A stretch of 64,000 nucleotides of DNA from Vibrio orientalis CIP 102891 = ATCC 33934 (GCF_000176235.1 NZ_ACZV01000005.1:1240001-1304000); one strand, 5' to 3'; numbered from the stretch's first letter, positions 39,312 to 49,673 are shown. Translations and numbers: made by a program. Notes: generated by a model from the sequence alone, not told the origin.

Positions 39312-39689
39312 TTAGAACTTAATCATGAGCTCGTCTTGAGACAATGAAGAGATTTCTACGTTAATCTTAGAGCGGACTTTTTCTAGTTGTTCTGCCTCTA
39401 ATTCATAAGGCATAACAAGCTTCAACTCTTCAATACCTTCAGTTTGTGCAAGTTGAAGTAAGGTGACGATGTTTGACTCATCACTACGATTGGCAGACAA
39501 CGATTTCATTGCCTGATCCCACAAGCGGTCTTCAACCGAGATAGTTTCTTTTATCGTATTCTTCCAAGCTAAACTAAAGATCGGAGCAAACGTACTCATT
39601 GCCTCTAAGAATGTCCATTTCTTACTACAAGAAGCACCGAGAAAAGAAGTATAGTCGAATACAACACTTGTCTTGCCTAGATGTTCCAT
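39312..39689 (-). CDS. Hypothetical protein, 125 residues
   Basis: No family is recognised. The protein is soluble and mostly helical, with a Cys/Lys patch (GASCSKKWTFLEAM) and an acidic C-terminal half (MPYELEAEQLEKVRSKINVEISSLSQDELMIKF). There is no signal peptide or membrane segment. It has its own terminator and lies alone between a barrel gene and a helicase gene. It is probably a real lineage-specific gene. Confidence 0.65.
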   Translation of the reverse strand: MEHLGKTSVVFDYTSFLGASCSKKWTFLEAMSTFAPIFSLAWKNTIKETISVEDRLWDQAMKSLSANRSDESNIVTLLQLAQTEGIEELKLVMPYELEAEQLEKVRSKINVEISSLSQDELMIKF

Positions 39690-39902
39690 ATCATCCCCCG
39701 TAACGTCGGCAACACAGTGTATTCAATATCCTTCATAAGCTTTGTTATAGCAATAGGATATAAAACAATCATCTTTTATGCCCAAAAAAGAGCTAGAAAA
39801 GCTATATAAAAACACACTTTGTAACAAAAACCACACAACAAAACGCCATACAGTTTCCGAAGTTTAATATTTTTATTACCGAATAATATACAACAAAATC
39901 AG

Positions 39903-42248
39903 CTACTTTATATCGACGACCTTACTCGCCTTTTTATATTGCACTCGCCAGCCGTTCCACCTTGGTAGCTCCCAACGTTTTGGATAGGTCTTACGTAGAC
40001 CATCCCGATAAACGACACAAACCAACTTCTTGTTAACGTGATATTCAACGTCGAGGTTTAAGTCTCCCAACATGAGTTCAAATGGATAAGTTTGCGCGAA
40101 GTCTTCATATTCCCAGTAAGGGATCCCTTCAAAAACGAAATCATCGGCGTTAAATAATTGCAGCTCTTCAATATCAGTCAGCTCTAGCATGGCTAGCTGT
40201 TCGTGGAACCATGTCTCAAACGTTAACTGATTGGACTCTAAGCTTTCACTGTTTAATCCAAGTGCGTTATAGATCTTCCAGTGTTCTATCTGTTGAGTTC
40301 TTAACTTGGCAAATCCCGGCATGATTGTGTTCGCTTTTACCGCTTCAATCATAGGTTGTATTGCCAGTTCCCCTTTAGCCACCTCAGTTTTACTAGCGAT
40401 AACTTTTCCCGCATAGACCAACTGCATCACAACATGAGGCACTTCCTCAATCAGTTGAGTCTCCGCTTGTTCCCACTCACCTATGCCCAATTCAGCAAGT
40501 TTTGCTTGAGCTAATGGCATGGTAAATGTGGCTAAATTAAGTGTTTGTTTCACTCCCCGACCTGGCAGGCTATGAGTATCCAGTACCAATGCCGCTTCCG
40601 CTTTATCAAGCAAGCGACTATCCCGGCCAAGCGTAACTTCCATCAAACCATTGGCGAAGGCTTCCCTACGTTTAACTCGTCTAACAAAGACTAACTCTGG
40701 ATGCAGTGCTGCGATTGCAAAGGCCAATTCAGAATGACTATAGCGTGACGCAACACAAAGCTCTGGTAATTCAAACGCCTCTCTCATCTGTTTGGCCAAT
40801 GCCTGCGCTTCTTTTAGCACATCACTATCGACATTAACGCCAGAGAATGTCTCTCCGCGAATCAAAGCAATTGCCAATTGAGCATCGCAGCCGATTGGTT
40901 CTTCTTGGGCCAATTTCTCTTGCTGCTCTTCATTGCTTGAATAGCGATAGAGGCTTGCAGGCGTCGCAAGGACAGCCGTCATATCAACCATGGCTTCCCT
41001 GAGCGATTTTTTTTCGATGCGAGTGACGAGATCCGCATATAGTGCATCGATAGGGAGTGGATAGAGACGTTTGCCATGCTCAGTCGCTAATCCCTCTTCA
41101 TCAATAGCGCCCATTTTATGCAATACATCGAGAGCCTGAGTGACAGACTTTTCGGGTAAAGGTTCTAGGAAGGTTAACGTGGTTATCGCAGAGCCACAGC
41201 TTGAAGAAGCTAACATCGCTTCGGTGAGTGTCTCTCTATGAAGTTCAGGTGGAGTGGTCGCAGCCAAAGCAGCATGCTCGCCATAAAGTCGAATGCATAC
41301 CCCATCCATAACACGCCCGGCACGCCCAGCTCTCTGCTTAGCGCTCGCTTTGGAGATATGCTTTAAACTTAAAGCGGTACGGCCATTTCTTTGTTCAGTT
41401 CTACGCTCTAGGCCTGAATCAATCACCGCAACGATATTTGGGATCGTCAATGATGTTTCAGCCACATTGGTCGCTAAAACTACTTTTTTGTAGGGTTGAG
41501 TATTTAGTGCGACTTGTCGCTGCTCGTCAGTCACCGATGCGTGCAAGGGAACCGGAACAATACTCTCAAGATTAGATAACTTGCTCATACATTGGGCGAT
41601 TTCTTTACGCCCCGGAAGGAACACCAGAATATCCCCTTCCATATCGAGAAGAGCAAGCACCTCTTGTTTTACTTTTTCGTCTAGGTTTCTTGCATCAGGC
41701 AATTGCCTAGAGTCACCACTGCGATACCCGACGGCGACATCATAATTTCGCCCACTCGCCTGCAGTCGTTTCGCGCCAACATAAGCCGCCAGCTTATCGC
41801 CTTCAATCGTTGCAGAGGTGACAACTAGTCGGTGCTGCTGCCAATCGTTGAGTAGAGCTACCAGCAAATCGGTATCCCAGCGCCTTTCATGAAACTCATC
41901 GACAATAATGGTATCGAAAGTGGCAAGTTTGTCTTCAGAGAACCAGCGTAGTGCAACACCAGGCGTTACGAATACCACTTGAGTATCTTCGTCATAAAGT
42001 GTTTCAAGCTTAATCGCATAGCCAACTTGTTTGCCAAGCGGTTGCTGACTTTCTTCAGCTAAAAACTGTGCCAAAGATGTACAGGCAATTCGCCGAGGCT
42101 CAATCACCAACACGCGCCCTTTCTCTGCAGCCCACAGTGGTAAACGCGTCGATTTTCCCGAGCCTGTTTCTGCTTCAACAATCAGGTGATGCGAAGAGAT
42201 TTGCGCTAAGAATTGAGATTTGAGGCTATCGATTGGCAAGCGAGACAT
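39903..42248 (-). CDS. HrpB-like DEAH-box ATP-dependent helicase
   Basis: The 781-residue protein has Walker A ETGSGKSTRLPL, a DEFH box (VDEFHERRWDTDLL), motif SATIEGDKL, and motif VI QRAGRAGR, all as in HrpA/HrpB RNA helicases. The DEFH form and N-terminal layout are HrpB-like, but length is shorter than HrpB (about 810) and the C-terminal region (from about 560) lacks an obvious HrpB C-terminal domain, ending WNGWRVQYKKASKVVDIK. It may be a third paralogue of the family. The RNA target is unknown. Confidence 0.8.
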   Translation of the reverse strand: MSRLPIDSLKSQFLAQISSHHLIVEAETGSGKSTRLPLWAAEKGRVLVIEPRRIACTSLAQFLAEESQQPLGKQVGYAIKLETLYDEDTQVVFVTPGVALRWFSEDKLATFDTIIVDEFHERRWDTDLLVALLNDWQQHRLVVTSATIEGDKLAAYVGAKRLQASGRNYDVAVGYRSGDSRQLPDARNLDEKVKQEVLALLDMEGDILVFLPGRKEIAQCMSKLSNLESIVPVPLHASVTDEQRQVALNTQPYKKVVLATNVAETSLTIPNIVAVIDSGLERRTEQRNGRTALSLKHISKASAKQRAGRAGRVMDGVCIRLYGEHAALAATTPPELHRETLTEAMLASSSCGSAITTLTFLEPLPEKSVTQALDVLHKMGAIDEEGLATEHGKRLYPLPIDALYADLVTRIEKKSLREAMVDMTAVLATPASLYRYSSNEEQQEKLAQEEPIGCDAQLAIALIRGETFSGVNVDSDVLKEAQALAKQMREAFELPELCVASRYSHSELAFAIAALHPELVFVRRVKRREAFANGLMEVTLGRDSRLLDKAEAALVLDTHSLPGRGVKQTLNLATFTMPLAQAKLAELGIGEWEQAETQLIEEVPHVVMQLVYAGKVIASKTEVAKGELAIQPMIEAVKANTIMPGFAKLRTQQIEHWKIYNALGLNSESLESNQLTFETWFHEQLAMLELTDIEELQLFNADDFVFEGIPYWEYEDFAQTYPFELMLGDLNLDVEYHVNKKLVCVVYRDGLRKTYPKRWELPRWNGWRVQYKKASKVVDIK

Positions 42249-42405
42249 GGACTAAGCTATCTGTTGGGATAAAGCACGAAATTATATACGTAAACTGTGC
42301 CAGAATGCAGGAATATTCAGTTTACAATACGACAACGAATCCCTATCATTTTTATGTTCCTGTTCCCAAAGGTCTGTCGACCCTAAACCTTACTATAGGC
42401 ATGTG

Positions 42406-44094
42406 ATGAATAACGATAAACGCCCTCTATATATCCAATATGCAGGCCCTGCGCTTCTCAGCACCCCGCTCCTTAATAAAGGCAGTGCTTTTTCAGCTGA
42501 AGAAAGAAGCTCATTTAACCTAGAAGGTCTGCTTCCAGAAAACACTGAAACAATTCAGGAACAAGTGGAACGCGCTTACCAACAATATCGTAATTTCGAA
42601 AGCGATATGGATAAGCACATCTACCTACGCAACATTCAAGACACTAACGAAACACTATTCTACCGTCTGGTACAAAACCACATCTCTGAGATGATGCCAA
42701 TCATCTATACACCAACCGTTGGTGCAGCATGTGAAAACTTCTCTAACATCTACCGCCGTGGCCGTGGCTTGTTTGTCTCATACGCTAACAGAGACCGCAT
42801 TGATGACATTCTGAACAATGCATCAAACCACAACGTAAAAGTAATCGTTGTAACGGATGGTGAACGTATCTTAGGCCTAGGCGACCAAGGTATCGGCGGT
42901 ATGGGTATTCCTATCGGTAAGCTGGCTCTTTACACCGCTTGTGGTGGTATCAGTCCTGCTTACACTCTACCAATCGTGTTAGATGTGGGTACTAACAACC
43001 CGCAGCGTCTGGCTGACCCTATGTACATGGGCTGGCGCCATCCGCGTATCACAGGCGCAGAATATGACGCATTCGTAGAAGAATTTATGCAAGCGGTTCA
43101 GCGTCGCTGGCCTGATGCACTGATCCAGTTCGAAGATTTTGCTCAGAAAAACGCAATGCCACTACTTGAGCGTTATAAAGATCGCGTTTGTTGCTTTAAC
43201 GATGATATTCAAGGTACAGCTGCCGTTACTGTCGGCTCTTTACTTGCAGCATGTCAAGCAGCAGGCAGCAAGCTGTCTGATCAACGTGTTACCTTCTTAG
43301 GTGCGGGTTCTGCTGGCTGTGGTATTGCTGAAGCTATCATTGCACAGATGGTATCGGAAGGTATCAGTGACAAACAAGCGCGTTCACAAGTGTTCATGGT
43401 TGACCGCTGGGGCCTACTGCAAGAAGGCATGCCTAACTTGCTCGACTTCCAGCAGCGCCTTGTTCAAAAGCATAAGAACACCGCTAAGTGGGACTCTGAA
43501 GGTAATGGTTACTCACTGCTGGATGTAATGCGTAATGCTAAGCCAACAGTATTGGTTGGCGTATCTGGCGCGCCGGGTCTATTTAGCGAAGAAGTCATCA
43601 AAGAGATGCACAAACATTGTGCTCGTCCGATTGTCTTCCCTCTATCGAACCCGACTAGCCGTGTTGAAGCAACACCTAATGACATTATTCGTTGGACCAA
43701 CGGTGAAGCACTTGTTGCGACAGGCAGCCCATTTGACCCAGTGGTACACGAAGGTAAAACTTACCCAATCGCCCAATGTAACAATAGCTACATCTTCCCA
43801 GGCATCGGCCTAGGTGTGCTTGCTGTACAGGCGAAGCGTGTTACTGACGAAATGCTAATGGAATCAAGCCGAGCACTTGCGACTTGTTCTCCTCTAGCAA
43901 TCAATGGCCAAGGTGCGTTACTCCCACCTCTAGAAGCGATTCACTCTGTATCTAAGAAGATTGCATTTGCCGTTGCTAAGAAGGCTATCGAGCAAGGTGT
44001 GGCACTAGAAATCACCGATGAAGCGTTAGAAGAAGCCATCGATGCTTCATTCTGGCAGCCGGTTTACCGCAAGTACAAGCGTACGGCTTTCTAA
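42406..44094 (+). CDS. maeA: NAD-dependent malic enzyme
   Basis: MaeA oxidatively decarboxylates malate to pyruvate with NAD. The 562 residues have the family signature [18 protein letters not shown], the metal and catalytic region [14 protein letters not shown] and the dinucleotide motif [15 protein letters not shown]. The ATG at 42406 ([10 protein letters not shown]) is preferred over GTG at 42403. It is divergent from the helicase gene. Codon bias suggests moderate expression. Confidence 0.94.
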   Translation: MNNDKRPLYIQYAGPALLSTPLLNKGSAFSAEERSSFNLEGLLPENTETIQEQVERAYQQYRNFESDMDKHIYLRNIQDTNETLFYRLVQNHISEMMPIIYTPTVGAACENFSNIYRRGRGLFVSYANRDRIDDILNNASNHNVKVIVVTDGERILGLGDQGIGGMGIPIGKLALYTACGGISPAYTLPIVLDVGTNNPQRLADPMYMGWRHPRITGAEYDAFVEEFMQAVQRRWPDALIQFEDFAQKNAMPLLERYKDRVCCFNDDIQGTAAVTVGSLLAACQAAGSKLSDQRVTFLGAGSAGCGIAEAIIAQMVSEGISDKQARSQVFMVDRWGLLQEGMPNLLDFQQRLVQKHKNTAKWDSEGNGYSLLDVMRNAKPTVLVGVSGAPGLFSEEVIKEMHKHCARPIVFPLSNPTSRVEATPNDIIRWTNGEALVATGSPFDPVVHEGKTYPIAQCNNSYIFPGIGLGVLAVQAKRVTDEMLMESSRALATCSPLAINGQGALLPPLEAIHSVSKKIAFAVAKKAIEQGVALEITDEALEEAIDASFWQPVYRKYKRTAF

Positions 44095-44110
44095 TTGGCG
44101 TTAGTATCAA

Positions 44111-44136
44111 AAAGCCCAGCAGAGATGCTGGGCTTT
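44111..44136 (+). terminator. Terminator after maeA
   Basis: The perfect stem AAAGCCCAGCA/TGCTGGGCTTT is followed by TTTTTAT. Confidence 0.85.
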
Positions 44137-44255
44137 TTTTATCTAAGTAGTTTAACGCTTGTTAAACAAACACTTCCAACTTGGTTTTTCTAAGTTCACT
44201 CGCTCTCATCAGTTCGTGGTATCCTACTTTCACGAGCAATTAATTCACGAAATTC

Positions 44256-44576
44256 ATGGAATATTTGAACTTACTGGGAAACTACCTTGTCCCATACCTG
44301 AATGAAATCTCGACCGCACTGATTGCATGTGCTCTCGTCGTGGCAGGTGGCGAAATCAATACGCTATTGAGAAAAGTGTTAAGGCCTTATAACTTTGTGA
44401 TTAGGACACTCGCTTTCATATTGATTAATGCGTTCGGATACGGCTTAATCATCGTAAAAGCAACACCTTACCTATCTCGGACACTGCACTCCTTGGAAGC
44501 GGGTATTATGTTTAGCTGCGTTTCAATCACTTTCATCACTATCGGCCTATGGGCTCAAAGGAATCGACAAATCTAG
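44256..44576 (+). CDS. DUF3392 family inner-membrane protein
   Basis: The 106-residue protein has three membrane helices, at about 15-30 (LNEISTALIACALVVAGGE), 47-67 (IRTLAFILINAFGYGLIIV) and 82-100 (GIMFSCVSITFITIGLWA). It matches the DUF3392 family seen in Vibrio and Shewanella. Its TAG stop overlaps the GTG start proposed for sanA (TAGTG), so the two are likely cotranscribed and coupled. Function is unknown. Confidence 0.75.
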   Translation: MEYLNLLGNYLVPYLNEISTALIACALVVAGGEINTLLRKVLRPYNFVIRTLAFILINAFGYGLIIVKATPYLSRTLHSLEAGIMFSCVSITFITIGLWAQRNRQI

Positions 44577-45337
44577 TGCGAAGACTATTCCACCGACAAC
44601 AATCAAGATGGCTTAATTGGACACAAGTTACCAAGGTTGCTCGTTGGCTACCGGTATTCGCTCTAATATTGGCTGCATCACTGTTCGCCATTGACCGCTG
44701 GGTCTCTTATCAAGCTCAAAAGCAGCTATTTACCCAAGTTGAGCAGATCGATAAATTTGACGTAGCGGTTGTACTGGGAACAAGTAAATACCTCGGCAAG
44801 ATCCTTAACGAATACTATTCACACCGTATGGATGCTGCAATAGAACTCTATAATGAAGGGAAGGTAGCTCATTTCTTGTTGAGTGGCGACAATGCACATC
44901 GCTCATACAATGAGCCTTGGACAATGAAGCGAGACCTATTGAGAGCAGAAGTACCGGAAGAGAAAATTTTTCTGGATTACGCTGGCTTCCGAACCCTAGA
45001 CTCCGTTGTACGTGCAAAGGAGATTTTCGACACCGATAACTTCCTGATCATCTCTCAAAAATTCCACTGTGAGCGCGCCCTGTTCATTGCTAAATCGCAC
45101 AATATCAACGCAAGTTGCTTCGCCGTGCCCGGCCCTTCTCGCCACTCAGGATGGAAGGTGCGCGTAAGAGAAGTGTTTGCAAGGGCAAAGGCCGTACTAG
45201 ATATCTATGTGATAAACGCTCAACCTAAATTTTTAGGACCAAAAGAGCCCATTCTTAATGCAGACCATGATAATACAGAATCTGAACTCGAGCTTTCGTT
45301 AGAAGAAACCGAAGCGCTAGACGATATTACTCACTGA
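44576..45337 (+). CDS. sanA: SanA-like membrane-anchored DUF218 protein
   Basis: SanA is an inner-membrane protein affecting envelope permeability (vancomycin exclusion at high temperature). The protein has one N-terminal membrane helix (WLPVFALILAASLFAIDRW) and a DUF218 domain with VAVVLGTSKYL, HFLLSGDN, DYAGFRTLDSVVRAKEIF and QKFHCERALFIA, all close to E. coli SanA. The GTG start at 44576 follows AAAGGA and overlaps the DUF3392 stop. An ATG at 44549 gives nine more residues. Confidence 0.88.
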   Translation: MRRLFHRQQSRWLNWTQVTKVARWLPVFALILAASLFAIDRWVSYQAQKQLFTQVEQIDKFDVAVVLGTSKYLGKILNEYYSHRMDAAIELYNEGKVAHFLLSGDNAHRSYNEPWTMKRDLLRAEVPEEKIFLDYAGFRTLDSVVRAKEIFDTDNFLIISQKFHCERALFIAKSHNINASCFAVPGPSRHSGWKVRVREVFARAKAVLDIYVINAQPKFLGPKEPILNADHDNTESELELSLEETEALDDITH

Positions 45338-46628
45338 TAGTTACTTGGTTGCGCCCTTTGCGCTTAGCCAAATACAATGCCTCATCAGCACGTGTTAGCA
45401 TTTCATTGGTCCGCTCATTCCCCAGGCTCGCGACACCGATACTCGTCGTTAATACATCACCATGAACCCAAATATGCGCCTCCACTTTATGACGAACGCG
45501 CTCTGCCAATTCTGCAGCTTCACTGAGTTCCATTCCAGGACAGAAGACAACGAACTCTTCACCGCCCCAACGAACAAGGCGTTCACTAGGGCTTAGAGCA
45601 GAAAGCACAACCATTGTAAACTCGCGCAAAATGTCATCCCCCATTCCGTGACCATATTGATCATTGACATGCTTGAAATGGTCAATATCAAGATAGAGCG
45701 CCGATAATAGCTTGGCTGTATTGGCCTCTTTTTCGAAGTTCACATCTAACCATTCACGAATTGAATGACGGTTCATCGCACCAGTTAAAGCATCACGATT
45801 TGCTAATTCTGCAAAATGTACATTCTGTTCTTTCAGGCTACGATTGAGCTTTTTAAGGTGGTCTTGTCTAAAGTGCGCCTGCAAAATCAATTGATGGCTA
45901 CGGCGAATCTCAACAATGCTGTATATCAGCGCTAAAGAAACCCAAAACACCAACAAGCCAAGCATCAGTTTTTCACCGGAAATATAGTGACCAACAAATT
46001 CAATACTCTTAATGACCATCCGGTATTGCCCATTATGGTGGGCAGAGCCGGTCGCCAGTTCAAATTTAGTCGAGTTAGTGTATTCGGGAGCCGAGTGCTC
46101 GATCGGAATGTTATTGTCTGCCAACCACCATGTCATCACTTGTAAATTGGCAATGGGTATCTCAATGATGCCTTGGCCTGTACCAGGTTTAAACTCTACC
46201 CCATTATATTTTTGCGTATAGTCATTCCCCTCGGTCGAGTAGGCCTCGTTAAAATTACGCAAGTAAAAGCGCAAGCTTGGTTCAGCATCACTATCAAGCT
46301 GCTCAAAATCAATATTGAGTCGAATAGTGTGGAATTTGTCCAAGTTGACACCTTGATGATCGGATTGACCGAGATTGATAGAAATACCGCAATAAGGCCA
46401 ACTATAACTCGGCGATTTGCCTAGCTCACATTCCAGAATCGTTTCCTCCCCATCAAAGGTCAGCTTTGATGTGGAAACTCCACCTTGAGACTGATCGTTT
46501 GTCGCCAAATAGGACAAATCACTCGGTGATATTTTGTAAATAAGGCTACTACCGTGCATCCAATATAATTGCACTAGCAAAATGGTCCCCAAGCCCATGC
46601 CAAAGATAATTTTGTGTATTAACTTCAC
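45327..46628 (-). CDS. Membrane diguanylate cyclase (GGDEF domain)
   Basis: The 433-residue protein has a membrane helix at 5-23, a periplasmic domain of about 195 residues rich in beta strands (carbohydrate-binding-like appearance, not assigned), a second helix at 221-240, a short coiled coil and a GGDEF domain (DALTGAMNRHS, DIDHFKHVNDQYGHGMGDD). The active site is GGEEF at 355-359. In place of the RxxD inhibitory site it reads SPSE. The start codon is GTG. It converges with sanA and overlaps its end by 11 bases. Confidence 0.88.
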   Translation of the reverse strand: MKLIHKIIFGMGLGTILLVQLYWMHGSSLIYKISPSDLSYLATNDQSQGGVSTSKLTFDGEETILECELGKSPSYSWPYCGISINLGQSDHQGVNLDKFHTIRLNIDFEQLDSDAEPSLRFYLRNFNEAYSTEGNDYTQKYNGVEFKPGTGQGIIEIPIANLQVMTWWLADNNIPIEHSAPEYTNSTKFELATGSAHHNGQYRMVIKSIEFVGHYISGEKLMLGLLVFWVSLALIYSIVEIRRSHQLILQAHFRQDHLKKLNRSLKEQNVHFAELANRDALTGAMNRHSIREWLDVNFEKEANTAKLLSALYLDIDHFKHVNDQYGHGMGDDILREFTMVVLSALSPSERLVRWGGEEFVVFCPGMELSEAAELAERVRHKVEAHIWVHGDVLTTSIGVASLGNERTNEMLTRADEALYLAKRKGRNQVTISE

Positions 46629-46903
46629 TCAACACCCATAAGAAACCAATATAAAACCAGAATTCACATCATGCATATTATGCAACCTTGGTTCCAATTT
46701 TAACTTGTTTTTATTGTTGAGAAATCAATAAAAACATGAATTCACTCATAAAGAGGTAGCTTACTTTCAATAATAGTCGAATTATTAGCCGCTTCTGAAT
46801 GGTGTAAGAGGATTTAACAGAATACCTGAGTAACGATACAAAACCTGCTACACTGTTTGCCTAAAATACAATAGGGTTCAGCCCATACAGCAAGAGCAAT
46901 GTC

Positions 46904-47728
46904 ATGTCTTTATTAGCAAAAGGTACGCTAAGTAAAATGCGCGCCTCTCTCGAAAATACCGTCCAATATAGATTGCCAGTTGGTGACGAACTCGTCGATC
47001 TCACCCCCTTTATTGGACAACGCTTAACACTCACCCATACTGGAAATATTTTTTGCAGTGCGTGTGGCAAGAAAACCAAAAAAAGTTACTCTCAAGGTCA
47101 CTGTTTTGTCTGTATGAAGAAGCTCGCAAGCTGTGATATGTGCATCATGAAGCCAGAGACTTGCCACTACGACCAAGGCACATGCCGTGAGCCACAATGG
47201 GGGGAAGAGAACTGTATGGTGGATCACTTTGTGTATCTCTCAAACACTTCTAGCCTAAAAGTTGGCATTACGCGACATACCCAAATTCCTACTCGCTGGA
47301 TTGATCAAGGCGCAACACAAGGCCTACCGATTTTTAAGGTTAAAACCCGTTATATTTCTGGCCTAATCGAAGTTGAGCTCGCTAAGCACATTGCTGATAA
47401 AACCAACTGGCGTACCCTGTTAAAAGGCGATGGTGAGCCAATGGAGTTAGAAGCGCGCTTTGCAGAACTACTTCCTCTAGTTGAAGATAAGATCGCTGAA
47501 ATCAAACAGCAATTTGGTGATGATGCGATTGAAATCCTGAGCGAAGCTATTACACCAATCAGTTACCCGGTAAATCAGCATCCAACTAAGATCACTTCGC
47601 ACAACTTTGATAAGAACCCCGAAGTCACTGGCATTCTGCAAGGTATCAAAGGGCAATACATGATCTTTGATACTGGTGTGATAAATATCAGGAAATTCAC
47701 TTCCTACGAGGTTGAAGTCTCTTCCTAA
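46904..47728 (+). CDS. DUF2797 family cysteine-rich protein
   Basis: The 274-residue protein carries a dense cysteine cluster between residues 48 and 105 (CSACGKK, CFVCMKK, CDMCIMKPETC, GTCREP), likely a multi-zinc site, and a downstream KVGITRHTQIPTRWIDQGA that recalls GIY-YIG nuclease-like folds in this family. It matches DUF2797. Function is unknown; nucleic-acid binding is only inferred. It is divergent from the GGDEF gene. Confidence 0.78.
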   Translation: MSLLAKGTLSKMRASLENTVQYRLPVGDELVDLTPFIGQRLTLTHTGNIFCSACGKKTKKSYSQGHCFVCMKKLASCDMCIMKPETCHYDQGTCREPQWGEENCMVDHFVYLSNTSSLKVGITRHTQIPTRWIDQGATQGLPIFKVKTRYISGLIEVELAKHIADKTNWRTLLKGDGEPMELEARFAELLPLVEDKIAEIKQQFGDDAIEILSEAITPISYPVNQHPTKITSHNFDKNPEVTGILQGIKGQYMIFDTGVINIRKFTSYEVEVSS

Positions 47729-47734
47729 ATAAGA

Positions 47735-47760
47735 AAAAGACCTCCGATTGGAGGTCTTTT
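47735..47760. terminator. Terminator between DUF2797 and PLP enzyme genes
   Basis: The perfect stem AAAAGACCTCC/GGAGGTCTTTT is followed by TTTT on the plus strand, with AAAA on the left for the opposite strand. Confidence 0.85.
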
Positions 47761-47768
47761 TTTAGGCT

Positions 47769-49004
47769 TTATTGATTCAATATAATCTTCAATTCATCAA
47801 AAAAGATATCAACTTCTTCTAGGGTGTTGTAATGCATAAACCCTACGCGAACGACACCCACACTCTCTTCTAAACCGAGTTGGCGCACTAACCCTAACGC
47901 GTAGAAATGCCCGTTCCAGACACATATATTTCTCTCGCCTAACTTTTGGGCAATCTCGATTGGTGAATGGCTGTCAAATGTTAAGGCAAACGTGGGCGTT
48001 CTCAGTTCACTGTCTGCTTGATGCTCTCCCCATAAGGTGACACCGCTTAATTCAGACAAGCGTGATAAAAATCGCTCACTGATCGCTGATTCGTGTTGAT
48101 TAAACTGTTTGTACGAATCAACCAGACGTTCTCTTAGTGAGTCAGCACTATTCCCCCATTGAGACAGGTACTTCACCGCTGCAATGACACCGGCAAGCCC
48201 TTCGAAACTCTGCGTCCCCGTTTCGAATCGACCCGGACCTTGATTGGTGGCAGGTTCGACTTTGTATGGTTGAAGAGTGTGTAGCCACTTCGGTGCGACA
48301 TAGGCTATACCGACATGAGGCCCAAAGAATTTATACGCTGAACAGGCTAAGAAATCACAACCCAATGCTTGAACATCAACCAAATGATGTGGCGCGTAAT
48401 GAACAGCATCGACGTAGACCATCGCACCGACAGCATGAGCCGCTTCTATCACGCGTTTGACATCAACCATTGATCCCGTGGTATTTGATGCAAAGGTTAA
48501 AGCGACCAGTTTCGTCTTATCGTTAATTAGCGACAGCAGATGGTCTATATCAAGCCCATAGTTAGACTCATTCACACGAGCCTGGTGCACAACAGCCCCT
48601 CTGTCATCTGCCGCTTGCTGCCAACTCGATACGTTTGAGTAATGATCGAGCGCGGTGACGATCACTTCATCTCCAGACTCCCAACCGCGACTGATCGCAC
48701 GGCTTAATTGGAATGTCAAAGATGTCATATTGGCGCCAAACACCATGTTGTCAGCCGATTCAGCATTGACCAAGACCTGAGCATGTTCACGCGCTTGCTG
48801 CATTAAATCCGTGGTATTTCGACTCGAAAAGTAGTGCCCACCAAGGTTAGAGTTAAAGAAACCTAAGTACGCCTGCATCGCTTCTAATACTGATTTAGGT
48901 ACTTGCGAGCCTCCCGGGCCATCGAGGAAAATAACCGGTAGGTCATTGTGCGTTTGGCTTAACGCGCTAAATTGCGCTCTTGCTAGGTTAGGAGTGAAGC
49001 TCAT
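47769..49004 (-). CDS. Class V PLP enzyme (cysteine desulfurase-like, VC1184 subfamily)
   Basis: The 411-residue protein has the class V aminotransferase fold of SufS/CsdA-like enzymes: LDGPGGSQVP, ALDHYSNVSSW, VDAVHYAPHHLVD and the PLP lysine Lys225 in CSAYKFFGPHVG. The desulfurase catalytic cysteine, normally in RTGHHCA, is replaced: the equivalent stretch reads WNGHFYA. It is therefore unlikely to release sulfur by the standard persulfide route. It overlaps the end of the upstream dioxygenase gene by 17 bases, so the two form one unit. The true substrate is unknown. Confidence 0.85.
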   Translation of the reverse strand: MSFTPNLARAQFSALSQTHNDLPVIFLDGPGGSQVPKSVLEAMQAYLGFFNSNLGGHYFSSRNTTDLMQQAREHAQVLVNAESADNMVFGANMTSLTFQLSRAISRGWESGDEVIVTALDHYSNVSSWQQAADDRGAVVHQARVNESNYGLDIDHLLSLINDKTKLVALTFASNTTGSMVDVKRVIEAAHAVGAMVYVDAVHYAPHHLVDVQALGCDFLACSAYKFFGPHVGIAYVAPKWLHTLQPYKVEPATNQGPGRFETGTQSFEGLAGVIAAVKYLSQWGNSADSLRERLVDSYKQFNQHESAISERFLSRLSELSGVTLWGEHQADSELRTPTFALTFDSHSPIEIAQKLGERNICVWNGHFYALGLVRQLGLEESVGVVRVGFMHYNTLEEVDIFFDELKIILNQ

Positions 49005-49644
49005 TAACAGCGCCCTTTGCAGTTAAAACAAAAACATCCATATGGCCTTCTGTGCCTTCAATTACTGAACGAATTGGCTGCGCATTATGCCAAAGCTTGT
49101 TATCAGCAAGCATTGCGACTTCACCACTTAATAGTACTTTGCGAAAGAATGGAGCTTCATTGAAACTGTTGTACAGCATGATGTCTCCCCCTTCGATATT
49201 GTGACGCCCCATACCTACCAATGCGATATGTTCAAAGCCGTCTTGATGAACACCTTCTGGTGCCACTTGCGTTTCATCGTAAATCGCAGAAATTCGGATC
49301 TGGTGGATTTCTATTTCTTGACCATTTTTCAGCTGGTTCGATGCAGCGAACAGAGAACACATTTCTCGCATACCATCACTTTCTAGGATAGAGGCTTCAA
49401 TGCCTTCAAATTGACGAATCACATTTCCTTGGAAGCGGTTTATATCATCCGTTTGCATGAATTCGTTTTTATTTAAGTCGACAACCTGGCCATCTTTAAG
49501 TGCAACCACTGAATAACGTCTTAGGCGAAATTTCCCATCTGCGTGCTCTGTATGCGGCAGGTGCATAAAAGAAGGGGCTAGTTGAGAAATGGCAGAATCA
49601 CTTAACTTAGTCAGTTGTAAGGTTGTTTCTCGCTGATGCAGCAT
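48988..49644 (-). CDS. 2OG-Fe(II) dioxygenase family protein
   Basis: The protein belongs to the 2OG-Fe(II) dioxygenase family (PF10014-like, related to free amino acid hydroxylases such as L-isoleucine dioxygenase). The iron triad is visible as His135-x-Asp137 (VHQDGFEH) and His188 (LWHNAQP), with Arg194 placed to bind 2-oxoglutarate (numbering from the first of three ATGs). AAGGAG is followed at once by ATGATGATG, and the third ATG is the best spaced. A hexanucleotide repeat sits in its leader. It is coupled to the PLP enzyme gene. Confidence 0.82.
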   Translation of the reverse strand: MLHQRETTLQLTKLSDSAISQLAPSFMHLPHTEHADGKFRLRRYSVVALKDGQVVDLNKNEFMQTDDINRFQGNVIRQFEGIEASILESDGMREMCSLFAASNQLKNGQEIEIHQIRISAIYDETQVAPEGVHQDGFEHIALVGMGRHNIEGGDIMLYNSFNEAPFFRKVLLSGEVAMLADNKLWHNAQPIRSVIEGTEGHMDVFVLTAKGAVNELHS

Positions 49645-49673
49645 CATCATCTCCTTAATGAAGGTACATACTT

